From: Suillus spraguei
Taxonomy: Eukaryota > Basidiomycota > Agaricomycetes > Boletales > Suillaceae
Direction: 5' to 3'
Assembly (NCBI GenBank): GCA_016800925.1
Contig: JABCPU010000188.1
Coordinates: 1-64,000, forward strand
Length of the DNA: 64,000 nucleotides
Each line of letters begins with the position of its first letter. Position 1 is the first letter of the stretch. Below are positions 19,810-28,773 of the stretch, one piece after another. The position numbers were made by a program, and so were the translations under genes. Below the pieces are notes generated by a model. The model did no database searches and had not been told where the DNA came from. It worked only from the letters and a program-made list of their open reading frames with translations.

Positions 19810-21199
19810 AGGTACAATCTAGCCTGGGCTGTAGATAAACCACAGCTTAAGCTAGTATGCCAACAATGGTACACAATGTTTGCTGTATCTCTCTCTTCAT
19901 TTGCACTCCTGAATAAGCACAGTGTATCCTCACGACTTCTAACATGCGACAGTGCTGTATACAGTTGACCATGTGCAAAAAGATCAGTTCTAAGATCCAG
20001 AACAGTTCGAGAGAGCGTCAGGCCTTGGCATCTGTTGAAAGTAGTCGCATAAGCTAGTCTCAAAGGAAACTGCTTGCGATTTACCATCCAGCTGGACCGA
20101 TAAGGATGGAACAAAAATGTGATACATGGAATACAGTGTATCTTGAGATTGTTGAGCAGTTGGACTTTGACAAAATGACGATGCAGCGCTGTTATTCATA
20201 CACATGCATTCTTCACTAATCATTTTTCGACGGACAGGTTCCATTGTACAGCGCATATGCAATCTAATTTGAGATCCAGTCGATGGGGTGGAACACTGGG
20301 CGCAGATAGCATTGCTAGGTAGTCTGGTGTTTGTTCAGTCGCATTGATCGGTGCATGGTCAGCCTCTTTCAAAATATCTGAACTTAGATAGCTATCTGGT
20401 TGTCCGTCAGACTTCATTCATCATGCTATCTATATCACTCACAATAATCACCATGCAGAGACTCGAGAATTAGGTCATTGAATTCATCCACAAATATGTT
20501 TTGTTGTGAGCGAAATGCATGATCGAGGCATGTGCGAGCATCTGCTAAGATGTGTGGTGGGAAAAGAAAATTCTTTGCGTCATTGATTTCTGTGGTTTTC
20601 TGTAACAGTGGAAGGCTTTGTTGACTGCCAGAGGTGTCTTCGCCAATTTCATTCATGAATGTGGTGAATTGAGGATCTGCGGCTGTGCAGATGGGAGCAT
20701 GCAAAGAAAGCACTTGCATTTTGCGCCATAATGCTGAAGATTTCACTGAAGCTGCTTGTGTTGCTAATTCTCCTGCTCCACTCACCACGGCTGCAACTTG
20801 TCAAAAATCTCCTAGGGTGATGAAGGTCTTTCCTCCAAATGGTGTGTGAGGGCAATTGCAAATCAAACGGAAGAGATTGTCGACTGATTTCCAAGCAGCT
20901 TTGTTCATCATGGGAAGTTCATCCCAGATCACGGCTTCAGCCTCTTGAATGAGGTCAGCACGTGGCAAAAAGGGTTGTATTTTGGAGTGCAGATTGACAG
21001 CGTCATCGGTTACAGGTATGCCAAACATATGATGCGCTGTGCGTCCACGGTCATAAGCCGTCACGCAGAGAGCACTGCTCCCCACGATTAAAATGATCTT
21101 TCCTTGTGCGCATAATGCAGAGGACAAAGCTTTCACCAAGAAGATTTTTCCTCATCCAGGACGACCTTCTGCAAAGAAAGGTGTGCTCTTGTGGTTCTG

Positions 21200-21671
21200 T
21201 GTTACAATTGTACGTGCCCCTATTCATTTTCCATCTCCTTTACTTTGCATATTACATAACGTGACTCTGACTCATATGCTCAACGCATCTGTACTATAGT
21301 AGCCTTCCTCCTTCGGATATGCACTTACATTCTCACATCTCTCTTGGTCCGTGTGCACATATTGGCTTATTTAAGCATGTTGTATTATGCTTGTATACCT
21401 TACTTTAATCTTACTGGGTTTTACCTGGAATATCCTTTGCTTAGGTCCCCAACCTAAGTCGTCCGAATCGTCTCTAAGTCTAAGCACTCCTTAGTCTTAG
21501 TCTCTGTTCTACCGATTGTCTTAGAGTCACGACTCTTCGACCAAACCCTTGATCCTACTTGGAATCCTTCCTAAGTAGTAGTCTTCGTTCTCTTTTGAAC
21601 ATAGTCGAACTTCCCAGCAGACCGACTGTGTCTTATCACTGTCGCTGGTGACGCCACCCCAGTTCGTAACA
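21200..21671 (+). mobile_element. solo LTR 1, 472 bp, target duplication TTCTG
   Basis: It begins TGTTACAATTGTACGTG and ends CCCAGTTCGTAACA. TTCTG precedes (21195-21199) and follows (21672-21676) it, so it is a self-contained solo LTR inside the helicase gene. A TATTTAAG TATA-like box lies about 170 bp from the start, indicating plus orientation. It is closely similar to 22352-22826. Confidence 0.9.
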
Positions 21672-22161
21672 TTCTGAATTGCGTGATAAATTTGATCAAA
21701 AACTGTTACAACCATGCAAAACTGGAGCTTCTAAGAAGTCCTGGTCTTACATGGGGTTGTACCGGAGGGACGGAAAGTCGAAGGGGCTTGGCCTCAGCTT
21801 GTACGCTGTGACCCTTACCCGAGTATGTGCCCTTAATTTCTGATGAAGTCCAAGGGGGAGTTATAGTGAAGTCTGGACAGAGTCCAGATGAACTCTGTAG
21901 GACAGGATAGCTCGATAGAGCTCCGAAGGACTTCCAGATGAGTGCGGGAATGCGCCGGAACTATTTCCGGATGGTAGGGAGTAATGGTAAGACTACTGGA
22001 ACAAGTTCCAAGTAGAATGGATGAAGGATGGACTCCTGGACAAAGTCCAGGGCAGGATAGGAGCAAAGCTCTGGAGGGACAGATGATCCATAGGTGTCGG
22101 AGGATAGGATAGGATAGGTCCAGAGGACTAGAGGTCCGAAGGTCCAGAGCTTGGAGGAGCG

Positions 22162-22265
22162 GAAGAGCAGAAGAGCAGAAGAGCGGAAGAGCAGAAGAGT
22201 GGAAGAGCAGAAGAGCAGAAGAGCAGAAGAGCGGAAGAGTGGACGAGCAGATGATCGGAAGAGCA
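22162..22265 (+). repeat. minisatellite, 13 x 8 bp (GAAGAGCA)
   Basis: Thirteen contiguous 8-bp units, mostly GAAGAGCA or GAAGAGCG with a few variants (GAAGAGTG, GACGAGCA, GATGATCG), inside the 1.8 kb insertion. Confidence 0.9.
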
Positions 22266-22351
22266 TAACTCTATGGATCTTAGGGGAAGTGTTGACTACT
22301 AGAGGGGAGTAGGTCCAGATATGGTATAGAAATAGTATAGACTACTCCAGA

Positions 22352-22826
22352 TGTTACAATCATACGTGCCCCTATTCATTTTCTCTTTGCTTCCTTACTT
22401 GTATATCATGTCACATGACTCTGTCTCATATGCTCAACGCATCTGTACTATAGTTGCCTTCCTTATTTGGATACGCACTTACTTTCCCACACCTCTCTTG
22501 GTCCGTGCGCACATATTGGTCTATTTAAGCACGTTGTACTTGTAGTAGATTCTTTACTTTAATCTTACTGGGTTTTACCTGGAATCTCCTTCGCTTAGGT
22601 CTCCAACCTAAGTCGTCTTAAATCGTCTCTAAGTCTAAGCACTCCTTAGCCTTAGTCTCTATTCTCATAGAACCTCTTAGACTTGTCTTTGAGGCCAAAC
22701 TCTTGATCGTACTCGGAATGCATTCCTTGTACTTTCACCTTGTCCTCTTCTGGATATTGTAGAACCTCCCAGCAGACCGTCTGTGTCTTTTCACTGTCAC
22801 TGGTGATGCCACCCCAGTTCGTAACA
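22352..22826 (+). mobile_element. solo LTR 2, 475 bp, target duplication CCAGA
   Basis: Same family and orientation as 21200-21671 (TGTTACAATCATACGTG ... CCCAGTTCGTAACA). It is flanked by its own duplication CCAGA (22347-22351 and 22827-22831), which shows it is a separate insertion and not the second LTR of one element. Confidence 0.9.
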
Positions 22827-25800
22827 CCAGACAAGGTCCGGAATAGAAACAGACAGGATAAGACTACCAAAGGTAGAGTCGGAGGTGAAACGGATGAGAG
22901 ACAGGAAATGAACGAAGTCTGAAAAGGATATAGGACAAAGGATCAAGGCTCCGGCCTAGGGAATGATCCCATAGGTCTGAGTCGGAAGCTTACAAGGGCC
23001 AGAGCCCAAGTGCAAGAACAGAAATGGATTTATATAGACATGGTAACAAGATACAGAAGTCAAAGGAATATACAGAAGTAGGAAAGCAATGATCAGATTG
23101 AGGTCTGCAGGAGTTGTACTACAAGTTTATATACTGTAGGTAGCATGCCGGAAGGCAAGTAAGGATAGTCCGAGGCTATGTTTGAGGCATTGCAGAACAC
23201 AAGGCTATGAACTCGGAAATAAGACTTGTATGAAATATCTTATCAAGACGGAAGGTCAAGATAACCAAAAGCCAGAGGTGTAGAGATAACCGAAAGCCGG
23301 ACACAGGTATTAACCTAAAAGGAGTAATGCGCAGGTGCGCGGGAATAGTTTCGGATATGAGCATGGATCAGATATGGATATGGATTAGATATGGATGGAT
23401 ATGGATTGGAGTGGATGGGTGGATTGGATATGCGAGCTGGATTGGATGGGTGGACTAGGATGTATGGATTGGGTGTCCGGATGTCCATGGATCGGACCTG
23501 AATGTACGGTATATGACAAAAACATTCTGTTGTTCAGCGTTCAGCTGATCATACATGTTTTTGCTTTGAGCGCGAAATGCAGCTTCATTTCTCTGCAAGT
23601 ATAGTTCTTTGTTGTATACTTCCAAAGATCTCTGTCATGCCATCGGTAATCCATAGTCTGTGAGATGTTTTCCACAGTGGGATAAATGGTTGTCAATGAT
23701 CTGCAGTGTGTGGTCGTAACCACTAACATTATTTCCCAATCTGAGGATGTGATCTGCAGCTATAGAGTCTCTGAATTCTGTCCAAAGAGGCATGGCAGCA
23801 TACCCCTCTAGCAATACTTGCGCGAATAAAAAATGCAGTTGAGCTGGAGTGTGAAGATGATCCACTGCTTCTTGGAGTGCGAGATGGCCTTCATTTTGAT
23901 TCTCAAACAGACCAAAGTCGCAAGCTGCTTCATGAAAGCTGCTAAAAGTGATTCCCTCGATTGTGTGAAGGTCACGATAAGAAGTAGCTGCACAGTGAAT
24001 GAGCAGAGTGCGAAGATAGAATACTTCGCCACTTCGAATGGGCACAGTATCAATGCGAACCACTTTATTTCTGAGCGTCCGTTGAGTAGCTTTCTTTCTC
24101 ACTACACCCACTATTTCTTTTTCCAGGTAATCACGTTCTGTGAGATCACCATCATAGGGATAGAGCACAAATTGCGAAATATTCCTCATAACGCAGATGG
24201 GACAGTTCCTCTGCGCGCAGAAAGTAACGATTCAGTTGAGATGTCGACGATCATTGGCCCCCATCTCGTCTAAACTGAGGTGTATTCTCATTGGGAAGAT
24301 GGACTGAAAGGCTTTCAACCGCAGGCTCTTTCCACGTGATTTCGAATCCAAGAATTCGCCAACTGCTTTCTGGAGCAGAGAGATATCAAGCTTTCTGGTA
24401 GTCTGCAACTTCATTGACTGGCGTGGGCTCATCTGCTATTCAATCATCATCCACAGAAAAGAAAGCTGTGTCTGGACCCTTGTATAAATATTTGTAGAGA
24501 TAGCTGAACACCTTGGCAGTGTAAACCACATCAAAATGGAAGTGACAATCGGCAAAGTTGAGTAAAGCAGGACAATATGGAACAACCCAGCTGTCTTCAG
24601 GTTGTCTTCGACGCCAGTGCAGCCGACCATGATCATCAACAGATGTTGTGGGCTGTATCTGTTGTGGGAAACCATATATGCACTTTCCATTTTTATTACA
24701 ACGACTGCTTGCATGTGATAAGTGATCACACCTGTGCATTATGTATTTCGCTACTTTTGCTTGAAGGGCAACATTGTCACGTGGCAGTTCTGCACAGACA
24801 ATATCATCCAATGCATCAAAAGGAGGTTCAGGTTTGACCTGTAATATTTAATCAGTTATGCTGAGTAGCGAAGTTTATGCACCAACACACTTTAAATATG
24901 ATGTGGGCATGAGGAAATCCCCTTTTCTGAAATTCAATGAACTTGATCATGTACTTCTTTGTCCCAAAAGAGGTTTGAAGAACATGCAACAATTTTTTCC
25001 AATGGGACTTGAACACTCTGGCAACAATAACGGGAATGTCAGATGCTGATTGTCCTGGCCGCAAGCATTCACGGATTTCGCTCCAGTCCAGGTTGAATGT
25101 CATGGTGCAGAAGAAAGTCGGTTTGCCATACTTGCAACCAAGAGCCATCACATCAGCAGTTTGTTCCGAAGTCCAAGCACATGATCCAATGAAGCTGGCA
25201 GGCAACTTGACAATGGAGTCCATTTGCTCTTCATCTCTGTGACATTCAATTGCATCATGGATTTCGTCTGCACGGAACTTTCTCTCATGCAGGATGTAAG
25301 AAAGTTGTTCCTCTTCGGTGCGAGAATACATATCCACTAAATATTCACAGCCCAGTCTTCCAAATAGTGTGAATCATTCATCATCATTAGCGAGTAGCCT
25401 GCTTTGATACCAATCAATTTGGGACAATCTAGGAAAATTAGGAAGTGGGTTAATACCCCAATCAACATCGCCATGTGGAAATAATAGCATGTAGTGTAGT
25501 GGTTCATAGTGTCGGGAGAGTATGTTAATGAATTCTGGTTCATGGTGACCATGCCAACGGATAACAACAGAACACGGATTGATGTCAGTAGAATTTGATG
25601 TGTGCATGACAGCTGCGAAATCTCCATTGGAGGAAAAGTCTTTCAGCTCCAACACGCAATGACGACGCCATGATGATTGATGAAAGTGCTGGAGCTGATT
25701 GACATAAGGATTGACATCATGTAGATCTTGACTTAGACCTTGTACAATGTTGGCATGGACACCAAACTGCTCTGCTTTGAATTCTCATTGACGTTTGTTG

Positions 25801-26476
25801 TATAAAAACCAATGAATGGAATGATCTGCATACTCGGTGTTTCAGATCAGATGATATGTCCTGCCAGTAATCCCCAATGCTGGAGGACCTGCACCTTGAA
25901 AGTGTTGAAATCCGCCCGCCACACTGATTCCGGCGAAAGAGAACAGGTTATTAATCACTCTGCTAAACTCCATGATATGTCATGCATTTTGTGCACTGTT
26001 CAATAAGCCATGAAGATGTGCAGGTAATGGATGGAGGCTAGGAAGTAGGCGAGATTCATTTCCACAACAAAAGTTATCTTTTTCAGTGGATAGTAATAAT
26101 GCATGGCAATGAGGGCAGCGACAATTCCAAGAGGCAGGTACTATGGGAGCGGGAGGTTGATGTTTGAGACGCTGCCACCATGTGGCTAGATGAGGTCGCT
26201 GCGGAGCAGGAGTGGGAGTCAATAAAGGGAGTGTTGGTAATTCCTCTGGACTTCCAAAATTTTCTGACTGCAAGCTGTTCGCAGGAGTGAGAAGAAAAAA
26301 GAGAACAAATGCAATTTGAGAACGAACCTCATGGTTTTCTGTTTGACGTCGTGAAATTCTTTCATGTTGTGCATGTTGAAAATCAGATCGCCAATGGCGC
26401 TTACGTTTGCAATCTTGAGCAGCAGAAAGAGGCATGAATAGTGAGTCAACAGATACAGAGTGAAGCATAAAGTAAC

Positions 26477-27721
26477 TTAAATGTGAGCAGCTTTCGAACT
26501 CCCAGCTTTAGAGGTAGAATCAGCTATGATGTCATCTTCATCATCATTACCTCGCCCTCTCTTTGATTTTTCTTTACCTTTACTATCAGCGGCATCTTTA
26601 GTCTTGGTGTCCTTTTTTTTCTTACCACTCCAATCATAAGCTTTGGATGGCATAGAGGAAACTACATCCAACGTGGGGCCCGCAATGACATTGTCCACAG
26701 GTCCAAAAGCGATGTCTTTGATGGCAAGCACGCAACGCTCTTGCTTGATATGCAAGACAGTGCCTTGAATGATGACATGCTTAGAAGCAGAAGGCAGAGG
26801 AGTTTTCAACAGCCAAGGATGACCTTGTGGATAGTAGCAACAGACACAAATGTTTTGCTGAGGAGCAAAAACATATTGAGAAATGTTGATATCAAAACCA
26901 TGATCTTGTTCCAATGCAAAATTGCTTCAAGTAACTTTCCCCGCTACTATAAGAATTGGCAATGCACGATTCCCATCCTCGAGAGGTTGTAACTCCTGTC
27001 AAAATAACATAAGTGTGGTGACAGAAAAGTATCAACATCAGGAAATCATGAGTTTACTTATTCCTTACTTATTTCAAACTTTTCCCACTTATTCCAAATG
27101 GATCTACTTATTTCTCTTAAATTACCACCTGGTCCCAACTGAACTATCAGGATCTGTTAGCCATCATTATAAATGTGTGCTATAAAATTATTGGACTCTT
27201 AATTTGCAAAATAGTACCTCAAGAGAATATTTGAGAAATAAAATCATCAGCATTAATGTGTCACTCAAGCTTCATACTAGTCACTAATTGTTGGTCTTAT
27301 GCAATGAAACTTGTCTCTCAGGCCCAACAAACATATTGGAATACTCAATTTTGAAGCAGTTGTCAAATTTCAGAAAAAAAGTAGGTCCATTTGAAATAAG
27401 TGGGAAAAGTTTGAAATAAGTAAGGAATAGGTAAACTCATGATTTCCTGATGAAACAGTGAACATCATTGGCATATATATGTAGAGTGTGAGTAGACGTG
27501 CCCTCATCAGTTACAGCAGAACCAATCATTGCTCGTCCGTGCATCAAATAGATACCATCTTCAGCCGAAGTGTTAGCTCCGAATGTGAACACAGCAACCG
27601 CTAAGTCACTGTCAGGGAGAGCAATGTAGCTGTCGTATTTCCAGTAATGTTTATTGTCATATTGATATCTAGAAGCATTTTGAATGCCAACCAATCCGTG
27701 AAATGTACAGCTGGTCGCCAT
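26477..27721 (-). pseudogene. Helitron accessory ORF, right copy, nearly full length (OB-fold-like?)
   Basis: ATG 27721 lies just inside the right terminal arm (MATSCTFHGL). Exon 1 runs through AVFTFGANTSAEDGIYLMHGRAMIG to IYAND. The intron, enlarged by a TIR insertion (27036-27452), ends TTTTGACAG at about 26995. Exon 2 reads LQPLEDGNRALPILIVAGKV, then an in-frame TGA, then FALEQDHGFDINISQYV, HPWLLKTPLPSASKHVIIQGTV, RCVLAIKDIAFGPVDNV, AYDWSGKKKK and a charged Lys/Asp/Ser tail ending at 26477. The two G-x-V beta patterns suggest a small single-strand DNA-binding protein; that role is inference. It lies upstream of, and parallel to, the Rep-helicase gene. The premature TGA argues that this copy is dead. 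Confidence 0.6.
27036..27452. mobile_element. 417-bp TIR element (MITE-like) inside an intron
   Basis: About 70-bp terminal inverted repeats with roughly three mismatches (CATCAGGAAATCATGAGTTT...; reverse complement at the right end). It sits inside the accessory-gene intron, which is 50 nt in the left paralog without it. No ORF is present; no convincing target duplication is seen. Confidence 0.8.
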
Positions 27722-27734
27722 AGTGGTGGAAATT

Positions 27735-27842
27735 GCGATAGGGTGAGAGCGCTGCGCAATGAGGTGAGAGCCGCTGCACAGCATGACAGGGTGGACACAA
27801 TTGACACTGAGCCGACAGTATCTCGTGCTTATATATGTTAGA
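27735..27842 (-). repeat. right 108-bp inverted terminal arm of Helitron-like element
   Basis: Reverse complement of 18954-19061 with three differences. Its outer end is followed by a second TGCTTATATATGTTAGA, a 17-bp direct duplication. Confidence 0.85.
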
Positions 27843-27879
27843 TGCTTATATATGTTAGATAGATTAGATAGTATCAGAG

Positions 27880-28190
27880 CACGTGATCTTGGTGAGTGAA
27901 TTCACCAGTTTCTCCGTGCCGTACGATGACTTCTCTGCCTTCATTACCGCTTGCTATCAACTGTCCATCTCGCGATACTGCCTCCCCTTTCTTCAACATG
28001 GCACCTCTTTCCAAGTCCCACAGACAAAGTATCTTCTCATCCAATGCTGTAACCATCCACCGGGAATGAGCTCCAGTATTGTACTGGAGATTGAAGTGTT
28101 TGGGTGCTCCTGAGATGGGCTTTGGAGGGATTGTGGATGTCCTGCAATAACTCGTTCGTATCGTATTGACTCGTTATACTCGCATTGCAT
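27880..28190 (-). pseudogene. WD40-repeat fragment
   Basis: The minus strand encodes a WD40-like stretch (RWMVTALDEKILCLWDLERG, then SRDGQLIASGNEGREVIVRHGETGE) with the usual S/DG...ASG...V...W order, although the final Trp is replaced by Arg. No other repeats of the propeller are found beside it, so it looks like an isolated decayed piece. It lies directly outside the right terminus of the Helitron-like element. Confidence 0.45.
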
Positions 28191-28229
28191 CTATATACTC
28201 ACACCCTTGCACATACTTTCAAAGCGTTG

Positions 28230-28400
28230 CGCAGGTCCTCTCACCTGCATTCATTTGTCTTGCCTGCATTCATCTGTGCTCGCCTGCACTGACCTGCGTT
28301 TGTTTATGCTTGCCTGCACTCTTATAGACTTGCCTGCACTCATTTGAACTTGGCTGGGCCCACCTGCACTCGTTTTCACTTATCTGTACTTCCACTCCTC
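28230..28400. repeat. degenerate ~20-bp tandem repeat (CCTGCACTCATTTG...)
   Basis: Eight or so imperfect units built on CCTGCA(C/T)T(C/G)A followed by a T-rich half. No coding role is likely. Confidence 0.6.
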
Positions 28401-28405
28401 TCATT

Positions 28406-28489
28406 CCAGTGCCTTTGGGTGTTGTCCGCATATGTTCGAGCCACGTCAGCATTTGCTGACGTGTGCTGTGCATATGCGTTAAGCACTGG
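28406..28489. repeat. nested palindrome
   Basis: Three pairs of exact arms nest inside each other: CCAGTGC/GCACTGG (28406, 28483), CGCATATG/CATATGCG (28427, 28471) and CACGTCAGCA/TGCTGACGTG (28442, 28454) with a 2-nt centre. Confidence 0.8.
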
Positions 28490-28509
28490 CAACTGTTGGA
28501 ATTGAATGG

Positions 28510-28772
28510 GCCTCTCGTTCTCCCCGGTATCCGTGACCCGTACCGTACTGTACCCATACCCGACAGGTGTACAGGCTACTGAACTTAATAAATTCCATGC
28601 TCCGCTACTGAAAAATTTTGGGTTCAGTTCAGGTTCCGAATCGGACCACAGAGAACGGTTCTCTGTGGTCCGGTTCTGGGTTCAGTGATTTTGTAGAACC
28701 GAACTGATGGTCCGGTTCTTGATTCTCGTCCAAGACCCTCTGAACCGGACCAAACCGGACCGCGGCAGCACT
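28510..28772 (-). repeat. GGTCCGGTTC-type short repeat element, right copy
   Basis: Ends at CGGCAGCACT (28772), the reverse complement of the left copy's start at 18647. It contains a perfect 15-bp-arm palindrome CGGACCACAGAGAAC-G-GTTCTCTGTGGTCCG (28642-28672). Its right end abuts NLR coding sequence at 28774. Non-coding and MITE-like. Confidence 0.55.
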
Positions 28773-28773
28773 A

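Larger units (their letters stand above)
21704..23518. mobile_element. 1.8 kb TG...CA insertion in helicase gene, target duplication AAAAC
   Basis: The helicase reading (NAEQQNVF, then DQIYHAIQN) is split here. The left junction AAAAC (21699-21703) and right junction AAAAC (23519-23523) flank an insert starting TGTTACAAC and ending ATATGACA. No coding region is found; it is rich in GGTCCAGAG / GGATAGGA / ATATGGAT words. Without its nested solo LTR 2 it is about 1.3 kb, compatible with a long solo LTR or a non-autonomous LTR element. Confidence 0.65.
19791..26468 (-). pseudogene. Helitron Rep-Pif1 helicase, multiply broken
   Basis: From the N-terminus: a zinc-binding CRCPHCHALLLSTE ... FCCGNES; RINNLFSF-type block; Rep domain with the HUH motif FQKRGFPHAHIIF (about 24930) and the Y2 region YLYKYLYKGPD (about 24490); a CNKNGKCIYGFPQ block; the linker RIDTVPIRSGEVFYLRTLL; NEDQ/NAEQ-type helicase entry; Walker A GRPG-stop-GK (about 21150, TGA where CGA is expected); Walker B IWDELPMMNKAAW; motif III TFITLGDF; DEFNDLILES; and the C-terminal FPLRLAYATTFNRCQGLTLSRTVLDLR...ALSHVR. 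This is the rolling-circle transposase-helicase. Frameshifts, TGA/TAG stops, one solo LTR and an 1.8 kb insertion interrupt it. Confidence 0.88.
18954..27842 (-). mobile_element. Helitron-like element, 8.9 kb, with 108-bp inverted termini
   Basis: A minus-strand Rep-Pif1 helicase gene (decayed) lies between two 108-bp inverted arms that begin TCTAACATATATAAGC. The 5'-TC start fits Helitrons, but long inverted ends do not: canonical Helitrons lack them. Inside both arms begins a copy of the same accessory ORF, reading inward. Nested inside are solo LTRs (21200-21671 and 22352-22826), an LTR-like insertion (21704-23518) and a TIR element (27036-27452). The gene has many in-frame stops, so this copy is dead. 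Either the element truly has inverted ends, or a second Helitron 5' end was joined tail-to-tail at 19.0-19.8 kb. Confidence 0.75.

Noticed and set aside
21200..22826. One LTR element with two LTRs
   Set aside because: Each LTR has its own different target duplication and the sequence between has no internal retroelement features.
22652..22870. Minus ORF over solo LTR 2
   Set aside because: Lies inside the LTR; same text appears over LTR 1.
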